Shown: one piece after another, positions 49,319 through 58,200 of the stretch | Numbering within the stretch: position 1 is the first letter of the stretch | Layout: every line of letters starts with the position of its first letter | Assembly (NCBI GenBank): GCA_016716425.1 | Contig: JADJWJ010000006.1 | Coordinates: 178,364 to 242,363, forward strand | Direction of reading: 5' to 3' | Length of the DNA stretch: 64,000 nt | Origin: Betaproteobacteria bacterium | GTDB taxonomy: Bacteria; Pseudomonadota; Gammaproteobacteria; Burkholderiales; Casimicrobiaceae | Translations under genes and position numbers: made by a program | Notes under the pieces: model-generated | What the model saw: the letters and a program-made list of their open reading frames with translations, nothing else | What the model was told of the DNA's origin: nothing | Databases searched by the model: none

Positions 49319-49443
49319 CGCTCGTCGTCCGGGCGCTCGCGCGGACCGGGATCGGGCGGCTTGCGGCGCGCGCTCATCGTCCACCACACGATGGCGACTC
49401 CGATGACCAGCGCCACGAAGCCTTCGAGCAGGATCCAGCCCAT
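49312..49443 (-). CDS. Tiny single-span membrane protein, unknown
   Basis: A 43-residue ORF: MGWILLEGFVALVIGVAIVWW, one transmembrane helix, then a charged Pro/Arg/Asp tail. It converges with apaG (7-base overlap) and its start overlaps the 5' end of mltA head-on. Composition and good hydrophobic/charged partition suggest it is real, but no clear Shine-Dalgarno sequence is seen. Confidence 0.45.
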   Translation of the reverse strand: MGWILLEGFVALVIGVAIVWWTMSARRKPPDPGPRERPDDERQ

Positions 49444-50650
49444 CGTCCCGTTCCGTTGCCGCCTGCGGCGCGCCGCAGCAGTGGCATGGTTGTGCGTCGC
49501 GTTCGCCGGTTGCCAGACCGTCGCGCCGCCGGCGCCCCCGGCTGCGCCGCCGCAGCGGACGGTCTTCACGCCCGCCGCCTGGTCCGACCTCCCGGGCTGG
49601 CAGTCAGACCCGGTCGAGGACGTCTGGCCCGCATTCGTCGCCGGCTGCCGCGCGCTCGTCGCCAATGCACGCAAGCGCGCGACCTGGCAGGCGCCGTGCG
49701 CGGCCGGGGAGCGGATCGACGGCGCGGATCCGGTCGCGGTACGCGCCTTCTTCGTCGGCCATTTTAGCCCATGGCGCGTCGCGTCCGCGGACGGCGGCGA
49801 CGTCGGCCTCGTCACCGGCTACTACGAGCCGCTGCTGCGCGGCTCGCGCGTACGCACCGCGGAGTTCGCGGTGCCGCTGTATGCGGCGCCCGACGACCTG
49901 CTGACCGTCGAGTTGGGCGACCTCCACCCGGAGCTCAAGGGCAAGCGTGTGCGCGCGCGCGTGTCGGGCCGCAAGGTCGTCCCGTACTGGTCGCGGGCGG
50001 AGATCGAACGCGACGCCGCGGCGTTCGCGGCGAGGCCGCTCGTCTACGTCGACGATCCGGTCGAGGCGTTCTTCCTCGAGATCCAGGGTTCGGGTCGCGT
50101 TGCGCTTCCCGACGGCACGGTGGTTCGCCTCAATTACGCCGACCAGAACGGCCACCCGTATCGGTCGGTCGGGCGCGTGCTGATCGACCGCGGCGAGCTG
50201 ACGCGGGACTCGGCGTCGATGCAGTCGATCCGCGCGTGGGCGCTCGCGCATCCGGACCAGGTGCGCGCGCTGCTCGACGAGAATCCGAGCTACGTGTTCT
50301 TCCGCGAGGTCGCACCGCCCGCGCCCGGCTCGCTCGACGCGCGCATCGACGGCCCGCAAGGCGCGCTGGGCGTGCCGCTGCTCGCGCGGCGGACGATCGC
50401 CGTCGATCCTCGCTCGATACCGCTGGGGGCGCCGGTGTATCTCGCGACGACGAGGCCGCTCTCTGCCGCGCCGCTCGAGCGGCTGGTGCTCGCGCAGGAC
50501 ACCGGCGGCGCGATCCGGGGGCCGGTGCGCGCCGACTTCTTCTGGGGTTTCGGCGAGGATGCCGCCCGCGACGCCGGCCGGATGAAGCAGGACGGCCGGA
50601 TGTGGCTGCTGTGGCCGAAGGGCGCGCCGCCGCCCGGCGAACGCCCGTGA
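49403..50650 (+). CDS. mltA: Membrane-bound lytic murein transglycosylase A MltA
   Basis: About 415 residues. An outer-membrane lipoprotein that cleaves peptidoglycan to 1,6-anhydromuropeptides. The hydrophobic signal ends in the lipobox AFAGC. LVTGYYEPLLRGSR, PYWSRAEIE, FFLEIQGSGRV and the C-terminal 3D domain LAQDTGGAIRGPVRADFFWGFG with the catalytic Asp are intact. The start is uncertain (ATG 49391 or 49403) because the signal hydrophobic core begins only about 24 codons later. Confidence 0.93.
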   Translation: MTSATKPSSRIQPIVPFRCRLRRAAAVAWLCVAFAGCQTVAPPAPPAAPPQRTVFTPAAWSDLPGWQSDPVEDVWPAFVAGCRALVANARKRATWQAPCAAGERIDGADPVAVRAFFVGHFSPWRVASADGGDVGLVTGYYEPLLRGSRVRTAEFAVPLYAAPDDLLTVELGDLHPELKGKRVRARVSGRKVVPYWSRAEIERDAAAFAARPLVYVDDPVEAFFLEIQGSGRVALPDGTVVRLNYADQNGHPYRSVGRVLIDRGELTRDSASMQSIRAWALAHPDQVRALLDENPSYVFFREVAPPAPGSLDARIDGPQGALGVPLLARRTIAVDPRSIPLGAPVYLATTRPLSAAPLERLVLAQDTGGAIRGPVRADFFWGFGEDAARDAGRMKQDGRMWLLWPKGAPPPGERP

Positions 50651-50666
50651 CCCGCCCGCCCATGTC

Positions 50667-50737
50667 GCCGTCATGTTAAGGGTCAGACCCTCTGCATGAC
50701 GGCGGCATGTTCGGGGTCTGACCCTTAACATGACGGC
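50667..50737. repeat. Perfect 24-bp inverted repeat with GGGTCAGACCC core
   Basis: Arms 50667-50690 and 50714-50737 are perfect reverse complements around a 23-base loop, GCCGTCATGTTAAGGGTCAG being the outer part of the left arm. It lies 17 bases after mltA and 25 bases before the decarboxylase start. It probably terminates mltA transcription, and its ends supply a spurious ATG at 50730. Same family as 1184-1270. Confidence 0.85.
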
Positions 50738-50762
50738 GTCCTGGGGCGCCTGCGAGGAGCCC

Positions 50763-52184
50763 ATGTCCCGATCCGCCCCGAAGCTCAAGACGACGCGCGC
50801 CGCGCAGCGGGCGCTCGAGAAGCTCTCGCCGTTCGAGCTCAAGGACAACCTGATCGCGCTCGCGCGCGCAAACTCAAGGGCGGCGGCGTCCGCGCTGCTC
50901 AACGCGGGCCGCGGCAATCCGAACTGGATCGCCGTGCGGATGCTGGCGCACGTCGAGCGCGTCGTACGCGCCTATCTCGCGAAGGAGATGTGCGACGGCC
51001 GCCCGCCGGCCGGAAGGCTCGACCTCTTCGCCGTCGAGGGCGGGACGGCCGCCGTCTGCTACGTCCTCGACTCGCTGTTCGCCAACGCGCTGCTGAAGCG
51101 TGGCGACCGCATTGCGCTCCTCGTGCCGACGTTCACGCCTTACATCGACATCCCGGCGCTCGACCGCTACGCGCTCACGGTCGTCCGGATCGAGGCCTCG
51201 CCGCAGGACGCCAGCGGCACGCGCGGCACGTGGCGCTACCCGCGCGAAGAGCTCGCCAAGCTCGCCGACCGCCGCGTGAAGCTCGCGTTCATCGTCAATC
51301 CGAGCAATCCGACGTCGATCGCGCTGGCGCCCGAGGAGACGCGGCAGATCGTCGGCATCGTCCGCCGCCGCAACCCGGGCCTCATGCTGGCGACCGACGA
51401 CGTCTACGGCACGTTCGTCCCCCACTTCCGGTCGCTGGCCGCCGAGCTGCCGCACAACACGCTGCTCATCTACTCGTTCTCGAAGGCGTTCGGCAGCACG
51501 GGCTGGCGGCTCGGCGTGATCGCCGTGCACGAGAGGAACGTGTTCGACCGGCGGCTCGCGCGGCTGCCGCTCGCGCGCAAGCGGGCGCTGCGCAGGCGTT
51601 ACGCGCGGCTGTGCCTGCACCCGGACAGGCTCAAGTTCGTCGACCGGCTCGTCGCCGACAGCCGCAGCGTCGCGCTCCACCACACGGCGGGCCTGTCGGG
51701 GCCGCAGCAGGCGATGATGACGCTGCTCGCGCTGTCCTGCCTCACCGATCCCGACGATGCGTACAAGCGGCTGACGATGTCGATCGTGCGCCGCCGCCGC
51801 GACCAGCTGTACAAGGGCTTCGGGCTGCCGCCGCCCGACGAGGTGCCGACGCGCGCGTGGTACTACGTCGACATCGACTTCATGGCGTGGGCGCACGACA
51901 AGTACGGCGCCGAGTTCTGCGCCTGGATGCGGCGCCACTACGAGCCGGTCGACTTCCTGTTCCGCCTCGCGGAGAAGTCCGGCGTCGTGCTGCTCGACGG
52001 CGGCGGCTTCGGCGGCTCGCCGTGGTCGCTGCGCATCTCGCTCGCGAACCTGAAGGACGACGACTACCGCAGCATCGGCCGCCACATGCGGCACGCGGCC
52101 GACGTCTACTTCGAAGCGTGGCAGGCGGGGACGACGGTCGCTCCGCACCCGGCGACCGTGCGGCCGCCACGCGCGCGGCGATAG
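50763..52184 (+). CDS. asdA: Aspartate 4-decarboxylase (AsdA-type, PLP fold type I)
   Basis: A 473-residue PLP enzyme. SPFELKDNLIALA, LNAGRGNPNW, FAVEGGTAAVCYVLDSL, VPTFTPYIDIPALD and DDVYGTFVPHFRSLAAELPHNT follow the L-aspartate beta-decarboxylase pattern, and the PLP-binding Lys is in SFSKAFGSTGWRLG. The enzyme turns aspartate into alanine and CO2, usually as a large oligomer. It appears about 60 residues shorter than described members, mainly in the N-terminal part. GAGGAG precedes the ATG. It stands alone. Confidence 0.85.
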   Translation: MSRSAPKLKTTRAAQRALEKLSPFELKDNLIALARANSRAAASALLNAGRGNPNWIAVRMLAHVERVVRAYLAKEMCDGRPPAGRLDLFAVEGGTAAVCYVLDSLFANALLKRGDRIALLVPTFTPYIDIPALDRYALTVVRIEASPQDASGTRGTWRYPREELAKLADRRVKLAFIVNPSNPTSIALAPEETRQIVGIVRRRNPGLMLATDDVYGTFVPHFRSLAAELPHNTLLIYSFSKAFGSTGWRLGVIAVHERNVFDRRLARLPLARKRALRRRYARLCLHPDRLKFVDRLVADSRSVALHHTAGLSGPQQAMMTLLALSCLTDPDDAYKRLTMSIVRRRRDQLYKGFGLPPPDEVPTRAWYYVDIDFMAWAHDKYGAEFCAWMRRHYEPVDFLFRLAEKSGVVLLDGGGFGGSPWSLRISLANLKDDDYRSIGRHMRHAADVYFEAWQAGTTVAPHPATVRPPRARR

Positions 52185-52258
52185 CGCCGCCACCGCCACC
52201 CTGATTGCGCTCGGGCCCGCCAATGGCCGATTCTCCCGGTCACCCGGAAACGCGCACG

Positions 52259-53824
52259 CTACTGCCGGCTGATCGTCCCGTCCGGCAGGACGAATCCGGG
52301 CAGACGGCGATCGCGCAGGCAATCGGTCGCCACCTTGGCCCTCGGATTTTTCAGGAACTGCGCAATGATCTTCATCGCACAAGTGTTGACAGCGCCAACC
52401 TGGACATGCGTTCCGTCGGGAAACACGACCAGCTGCGCACTTCGCAAGGTCCCGGCAACCTCCTGGCTGCGAAACGTGGGGGTCTGCGCGTCGAGGCGGC
52501 CACTCAGGATGAGCGTCGGGATGTCGCTCTCGACGTTGACGTCGGTCGCGCCCGGCAGGCTGGGCACCTCCACCGTCTCGCACATGCGGACAAGCTCCTG
52601 CGCGACCGTGTCGGCGAACAGCAGGGGCAGTTTGCCGGCGCCTTCGCGGATCACTTCGGCCGGTGATCGCACCGGGTCGTCGGAACAGACGACCGCCATG
52701 TACATGACGGTGGCCAATTCGCCTCCGGGGGCATCGCGTGCCGCCAGCAGCCTTTCGCCACGCCATTGGGCGAGCCCCTGGCCCATCGATGCCCGGCCGT
52801 CCTTGGCCAGCAACTCGAGGAAATAGGGCAGGCTCAGCACGCCGATCTTGTAGCCTAACTTCTCGTAGACCATGGCGGCGAAGTCGTCCCGGGTGACTTC
52901 AATCGGGTAGGTCTTGTCCGGCGCCTTGGGATCCACGAAGGACGCCTTGATCGGCCCGGCCTCGAACAGGGACAGTCCCTTCTCGATCAGCGCCGGCACG
53001 TCGAAGGCCGCGCGACACTTCTCGTCCTCGCGGCACAGGGTGTCGAGCTGCCGCAACGAGAATTCGACGTCGATGGCCCGGTCCTCGACCCAGCTCTTGC
53101 GCGACAAGGCACTGGTGCCGTCGAGTATCACACCGTCGAGCATGGCCGGAAAATCGCGCATGACATGCTGCCCGAGTTGCGATCCGTACGAAGCACCGTA
53201 GTAAAAGATCCGGCGGTAACCGAGCGCGCGCCGCGCGTCGTCGACGTCGGCGGCCAGCGCGACGCTGTTGTACTGCGAGAGGTCGATGCCTTGCCGGCGG
53301 AATCCGTCCACGCAGCGCTCCAGCAGCCGGCGTTCGAGCGCACTCCTCGCCTCCGCGCTCAACTGCTCGTCGTATCCGCGCCAGGACAGGGCATGGAACC
53401 CGGGGCAGTCCAGATGCGGAACCGTGTGACGCGTACCGCGTTGGTCGAGCACGACGACGTCACGGCGGTCGAGGACGGAGCCGAGGAATTCGGGCTGGAA
53501 CAGATCGAACAGCGACGGCACGATCAGGGAACCGCCGGGGCCGCCGGCGAGCATGAACAGGGGCGGTTCGCGCGTTTGCGTGCGGGCACGCAAGCGCAGG
53601 AAGCCCAGCTTGACCGTGCGCCCGCCGGCGATGGCGCGGTTCTCCGGGACCACGACGTAGCCGCAGTCGTAGCGGTAGTCGACCTTCGTGGCGGGCGCGG
53701 GAACGACGAAGCAGGGCGCGACCGGTTCGACCCTGGGCGCGCGCGGGGCCTTTGCGCCGTGCGCCGTGCCATGAAGAACTGCGCCGGCCAGGGCGACACA
53801 CACCATTGCCAGGTACGGCTTCAT
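52259..53824 (-). CDS. Exported alpha/beta hydrolase, S33 / tripeptidyl-aminopeptidase-like
   Basis: A 521-residue secreted hydrolase. Signal peptide about 1-24 (ends AHGA). DYRYDCGYVVVPENR, the oxyanion HGGP-like GGPGGS and VVLDQRGT are S33 landmarks, with the nucleophile Ser in YYGASYGSQLG (GxSxG), the acid in LSGRLDAQTP and the His in PDGTHVQ. A TAP-like C-terminal domain is present. It probably trims peptides or esters in the periplasm. ATG 53824 is used; a GTG four codons earlier is possible. Confidence 0.85.
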   Translation of the reverse strand: MKPYLAMVCVALAGAVLHGTAHGAKAPRAPRVEPVAPCFVVPAPATKVDYRYDCGYVVVPENRAIAGGRTVKLGFLRLRARTQTREPPLFMLAGGPGGSLIVPSLFDLFQPEFLGSVLDRRDVVVLDQRGTRHTVPHLDCPGFHALSWRGYDEQLSAEARSALERRLLERCVDGFRRQGIDLSQYNSVALAADVDDARRALGYRRIFYYGASYGSQLGQHVMRDFPAMLDGVILDGTSALSRKSWVEDRAIDVEFSLRQLDTLCREDEKCRAAFDVPALIEKGLSLFEAGPIKASFVDPKAPDKTYPIEVTRDDFAAMVYEKLGYKIGVLSLPYFLELLAKDGRASMGQGLAQWRGERLLAARDAPGGELATVMYMAVVCSDDPVRSPAEVIREGAGKLPLLFADTVAQELVRMCETVEVPSLPGATDVNVESDIPTLILSGRLDAQTPTFRSQEVAGTLRSAQLVVFPDGTHVQVGAVNTCAMKIIAQFLKNPRAKVATDCLRDRRLPGFVLPDGTISRQ

Positions 53825-53857
53825 GTGCCCAGACACTCCGAATGATCGCGGCGCGAG

Positions 53858-54583
53858 CTAATCAGACCGCCACATTGGCACGGCAAATGCCTCCGCCTCC
53901 TCCCTGCTGCCGCGCAGGTAGAAGGAATGGATGCCGTCGGTGACGTAGTAGCGCCAGAAGGCCGGCTCGAGGTCCCTGTTCACGATTCGGAAGTCACCCC
54001 GCGCCTGGTGCTCCTCGAGAAATCGGCGGTACGCGTCGAGGGGTTCCGGCCCACCCTGCTGGAAGACGATCCTCCCGCCGTACTGCTGATACAGCGCCCG
54101 GTTGATCTTCCACTGACGGATGAAGGCATCGGCGATTTGCTCGCGCGCCCTCGCCTCGTCCGGGTCGGCCGCCCCCGGGCGCGACGGGCCGAGCGCCTCG
54201 ATCGTCGCGTGCACGGTGTCGAGCTCCGACTGCAGCGCCTTGCGCTCGACTTCCGACAGGCCGCCGGCCGCGAGTCTGCCGGTCAGCGCGTCGCGACGCG
54301 CCTCATTCCCTTCGCGGTCCTTCTGAAGCCGATTCCGCATGTTCCTGACGTAGGCATCCTGCTCGGCCGGAGTCACGGAGATGCCCTTCGCATCGGCGTA
54401 CCGGTCGGTCAGTTGCTTGAGGACCACGTAGCGCAGTTCCTCCGCATCTGTCGTGTGGATCACCGTTCCGAGCACTTCGCCGGCAATGGGGTCCTTCGCG
54501 TCGCCGTAGGTCTGATGCGTGCAGCCGGTCATCAGGGCGGCAAAGAAGGCGCACCCGAGCAAGCGCGTGGCAAACGAGTTCAC
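53858..54583 (-). CDS. Lipoprotein of unknown function (SurA-N-like helical)
   Basis: A 241-residue lipoprotein: signal and lipobox LMTGC, then a mostly helical chain. VIHTTDAEELRYVVLKQLTDRYADAKGISVTPAEQDAYV recalls the N-terminal helical part of SurA-type chaperone/isomerases, but no parvulin domain follows. The second half (YQQYGGRIVFQQGGPEPLDAYRRFLEEHQ) is unassigned. The start is GTG. It follows the hydrolase direction but is upstream of it by 33 bases, so the pair is probably one transcript. Confidence 0.6.
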   Translation of the reverse strand: MNSFATRLLGCAFFAALMTGCTHQTYGDAKDPIAGEVLGTVIHTTDAEELRYVVLKQLTDRYADAKGISVTPAEQDAYVRNMRNRLQKDREGNEARRDALTGRLAAGGLSEVERKALQSELDTVHATIEALGPSRPGAADPDEARAREQIADAFIRQWKINRALYQQYGGRIVFQQGGPEPLDAYRRFLEEHQARGDFRIVNRDLEPAFWRYYVTDGIHSFYLRGSREEAEAFAVPMWRSD

Positions 54584-54604
54584 GAGCGAGCCGGCCTCAT
54601 GCGG

Positions 54605-54859
54605 TCACCGCTTGCCAAAAACGCCGAAGATACTCAGGATGAAGATCAGCAGCGCCGCACCGGCGAGGGCGATGGCGAAGCGCAGGATGCCGCCGGATGC
54701 CTCGATGCCAAGCATGCCGGCCACCCAGAAGCCGAGCGCCGATCCCACGACGCCGACCAGCACGTTGGCGATCCAGCCCATCTGGGCATTGGTCTTCGCG
54801 AGGATGCTCGCCAGCCAGCCGACGATGCCGCCGATGATCAGCGAAATGATCAGATCCAT
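54605..54859 (-). CDS. GlsB/YeaQ/YmgE-family stress membrane protein (copy 1)
   Basis: An 84-residue protein with three hydrophobic helices and the Gly-zipper pattern of the transglycosylase-associated/GlsB family (LIIGGIVGWLAS, IANVLVGVVGSALGFW). The role is envelope stress, not enzymatically defined. GGAGGAC lies upstream of the ATG. By eye 75 of 84 residues equal copy 2 at 62073-62327, and the 5' flank is also similar, so the two arose by duplication. Confidence 0.9.
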   Translation of the reverse strand: MDLIISLIIGGIVGWLASILAKTNAQMGWIANVLVGVVGSALGFWVAGMLGIEASGGILRFAIALAGAALLIFILSIFGVFGKR

Positions 54860-54956
54860 GCCCGTCCTCCGTTCTCGATGAGGCCCGCAGCCGTCGAGCG
54901 CAACGGCGTGCGCCCCGGCTGACGCAACGCGGCGCCGGCAAGCAGCGGTGTCGGCC

Positions 54957-55023
54957 GCCACAGACCATCGCCTCGACGATCTCGCAGCGATCCCTTCCGG
55001 CTACGATCCGGTTGAGATCGCCA
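54957..55023 (-). pseudogene. Remnant of the 3' end of the 59734-60432 gene
   Basis: On the minus strand this stretch reads GDLNRIVAGRDRCEIVEAMVCGG, matching the last 23 residues of the intact gene (GDVYRIEAGSERYEIVEAMVFGG) at about 16 positions; the DNA is likewise similar to 59736-59802. The stop is lost and nothing upstream is recognisable, so it is a truncated duplicate. The rest of 54860-55264 (about 400 bases) holds the conserved flank of the adjacent membrane-protein gene and nothing else I can name. Confidence 0.6.
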
Positions 55024-55264
55024 TGTGTGCCCGCGCGCGAATGCACGCATGCCAATGCTGTCGTGCTCGCCAAGCGAGACCTGCGCCAGCACGGTTCCCG
55101 ATGCCGTGCGCGCCGCAACGGCGACGCGCGCGTCCGCTCTGTTCACTTTCGCTTCGTTCGACCTCTCGGATCGTGGTTTCCGCAGGTGCTTGCGGACTCT
55201 TTGCGAACCACGGCCGGCGGCAGGTATTCTCTGCCACCGGACGCGTTGAATTCGAGCACGCCGG

Positions 55265-58200
55265 TCAATCGCGGGGGAGCGTAGCGCCCGCGTTGCCGCC
55301 GCGCCGATCGCCGACCCGTGCAACGTGCCGGCGCGCACTTCCCAGCAACAGCAGGCCCATCAGGGCAAGTCCCCACCACGGCATCACCGGTATCGGCGTG
55401 GCTTGCGGTGTCGTGCCCGGCGAGAACGTCACCGTCGAGGCCAGATCCGCCTGGACGTTGTTGAGCGTGCACTGCGTGCCCGTCCCGGCCGCCGCGCAAG
55501 CCCCGCTCCAGCCCTGCACCTGGTAGCCCGGGTCCGGCGTCGCCGTGCAGACGCTGCTGCCCCCCGCAGCAACGCTCGACGGGCTGCAACTCACCGTGCC
55601 GTGACCGCCGACGACCGACGCGGTGACCGCATACCCGACGGGCAGCTGCGCCACGAAACTGACCGTCGCCGACTGGTTCGCGCCGATCCCGGTCAGGTCG
55701 CACCGGGTGCTGCTGCCGGCCGCCGCACAGGCACCGCCCCACGCCTGGACCCCAAAGCCGCCAGCCGGCGCTGCCGTGCAGGTCGCCGACCCGCCAGCGG
55801 CAACCGTCGCCGGTGTGCAGCTGACCGACCCGTCACCCAGCACCACGGCCGCCGCTACGCTGAAACGACTCGGCGGGATCGCCGCAAAGCTCACGGTCGA
55901 GGCCATCGCCTTCTGGATCTTCGGCAGCCAGCACTGCACGTTGGCGCCCGTCGCCGCGCAGTCACCGGTCCAGCCCTGCACGTGGTAGCCCGCGTTGGGC
56001 ACCGCCGTGCAGCTGCTGTTGCCGCCCTTGACCACCGTCGCGGGTGCGCAGCTCACCGTGCCGTTGCCGCCTGCCACCGTCGCCGTCACCGGGAAGGTGA
56101 TCGGCGGGATCGCCTCGAAGCTCACCTCGGCGTACTGATCGGCCTGGATACCGGCGAGACTGCACTGCGCGGCATTGCCCGCCAGCACGCAGGCCCCACC
56201 CCACGCCTGCACCCGGTAGCCCGCATCCGGCACCGCCGTGCAGGCGCTGCCGCCGCCCGCGGCGACCGTCCCCGGCGTGCAGCTCACCGACCCATTGCCG
56301 CCGATGACCACCGCTGTCACCGTGTAGCTGCTCGGCGGAATCGCCGCAAACGTTACCGTCGACGCGAGGTTCTTCTCGATCTTGGAGAAGAAGCACTGCG
56401 TGGACGGCAGCACCGTCTGGCAAGCCCCGCCCCAGGAGGCGACCTGGAAGCCCGGATCGGGTAGCGCCGTGCAGGTGCTCTGCCCCTTGCGCGCGACCGG
56501 GCTCGGCGTGCACGCCACGCTGCCGTTGCCGCCCACCACAATGGCCGTCACCGTGTAGGTCTGCGGCAGGATCTGCGCAAAGCTCACCGTGGCGGCCTTG
56601 TCCTTGGAGATCTTCGCCAGGTAGCACTGGGTGTTGGTGCCCGCCCCGCTACAGGCGCCGCCCCAGCCCTGCACCTGCCAGCCCGCCGCCGGCACCGCCG
56701 TGCAGGTGCTCTGCCCGCCCTTGCTCACCGTCGTCGGCGCGCAGCTCACCGTGCCCAGCCCCGCCAGCACGCTGGCGCTGACCGCATAGGCCGTCGGCGC
56801 AATCGCCACGAAGCTCACGACCGAACTCTGGTTGGCCTGCACGTTGGGCAGCGTGCACTGCACGTTCGTACCGGTCGCGGCGCAGGCGCCGGTCCAGCCC
56901 TGCACCTGGTAGCCCACGTCGGGCGCGGCGATGCAACTGCTGCTGCCGCCCTGCACCACCGGGCTCGGCCCGCAGCTCACCGTCCCGTTGCCGCCCGGCG
57001 CCGTCGCCGTCACCGTATACGTCGGCAACGGGATCGCCACGAAGCTCACCTGCGAGCTGCGGTCGGCCTGCACGTTGGCCAGGTCGCACTGGGCATTCAC
57101 GCCCGCCGCGGCACAGGCCCCGGTCCAGCCCTGCACCTGGTAACCGGCGTAGGGCGCCGCCAGGCAGCTGCTGCTGCCTCCGGCAGCGGTCGTGGGAGGC
57201 GTGCAGCTCACCGCCCCGTGGCCGCCGTTGACCGTCGCGCTCACCGTGTAGAGCACCGGCGGGATCGGCGCCAGGCTCACCGTCGCCAACTGGTCCGCCT
57301 GCACGTGCGTCAGGCTGCACTGCGCGTTCGCGCCGGCACTGGCGCAAGCGCCGCCCCAGCCCTGCACCTGGTAGCCGCTGTCCGGCACCACCGTGCACAG
57401 ACTGTTGCCGCCCGCCGCCACCGTCCCGGGCGTGCAACCGACCGCGCCGTGCCCCAGCACCACGGTCGCCGACACGCTGAAGGTCGCCGGCGGAATCGGC
57501 GCAAAGCTCACCTGCGAGGCCTGGTCGGCCGCGACCTGCTTGAGGTGGCACTGCGCGTTGCCGCCGGTCGCCGCACAGGCCCCCGTCCAGCCCTGTACCT
57601 GCCAGCCCGCTGCCGGCACCGCCGTGCAGCTGCTGCTGTCGCCCTTGGTCACCGTCCCCGGCGCGCAGCTCACCGTCCCGCTGCCGCTCGCCACCGTCGC
57701 GCTCACCGTGTACGTCGGCAGCGGAGTGGCCGCGAAGCTCACCGTCGAACTCTGGTCGGCCTGGATGTTGGCGAGACTGCACTGCCCGGCCGTCCCCGCC
57801 CCCGCACAGGCCCCGGTCCAGCCCTGTACCTGGAACCCCACAAGCGGCACCGCGTAGCAGACACTGGTGCCGCCCGCCAGGACGCTCGTAGGCAGGCAAC
57901 TGGCCGAACCGTTGCCGCCCGCCACGCTGGCCGACACGTTGTAGGTCGCCGGCGGGGTCAGCTCGAAGCTCACCGTCGCGCTCTGGTCCGCCTGGATCTT
58001 GCTCAGCGTGCAGGTCGCGTTGCTCCCCGCCGCCGCGCAGTCCCCGCCCCAGCTCAATACCCGGAACCCGCTCTGCGGCACCGCGCTGCAGATGCTGCTC
58101 TGTCCCGCCAGCACGCTGGTCGGCAGGCAGCTCACCACCCCGTACGACCCGCCCACCACGGTCGCCGTCACCGTGTACGTCGCCGGCGGCGTCAGCTCGA

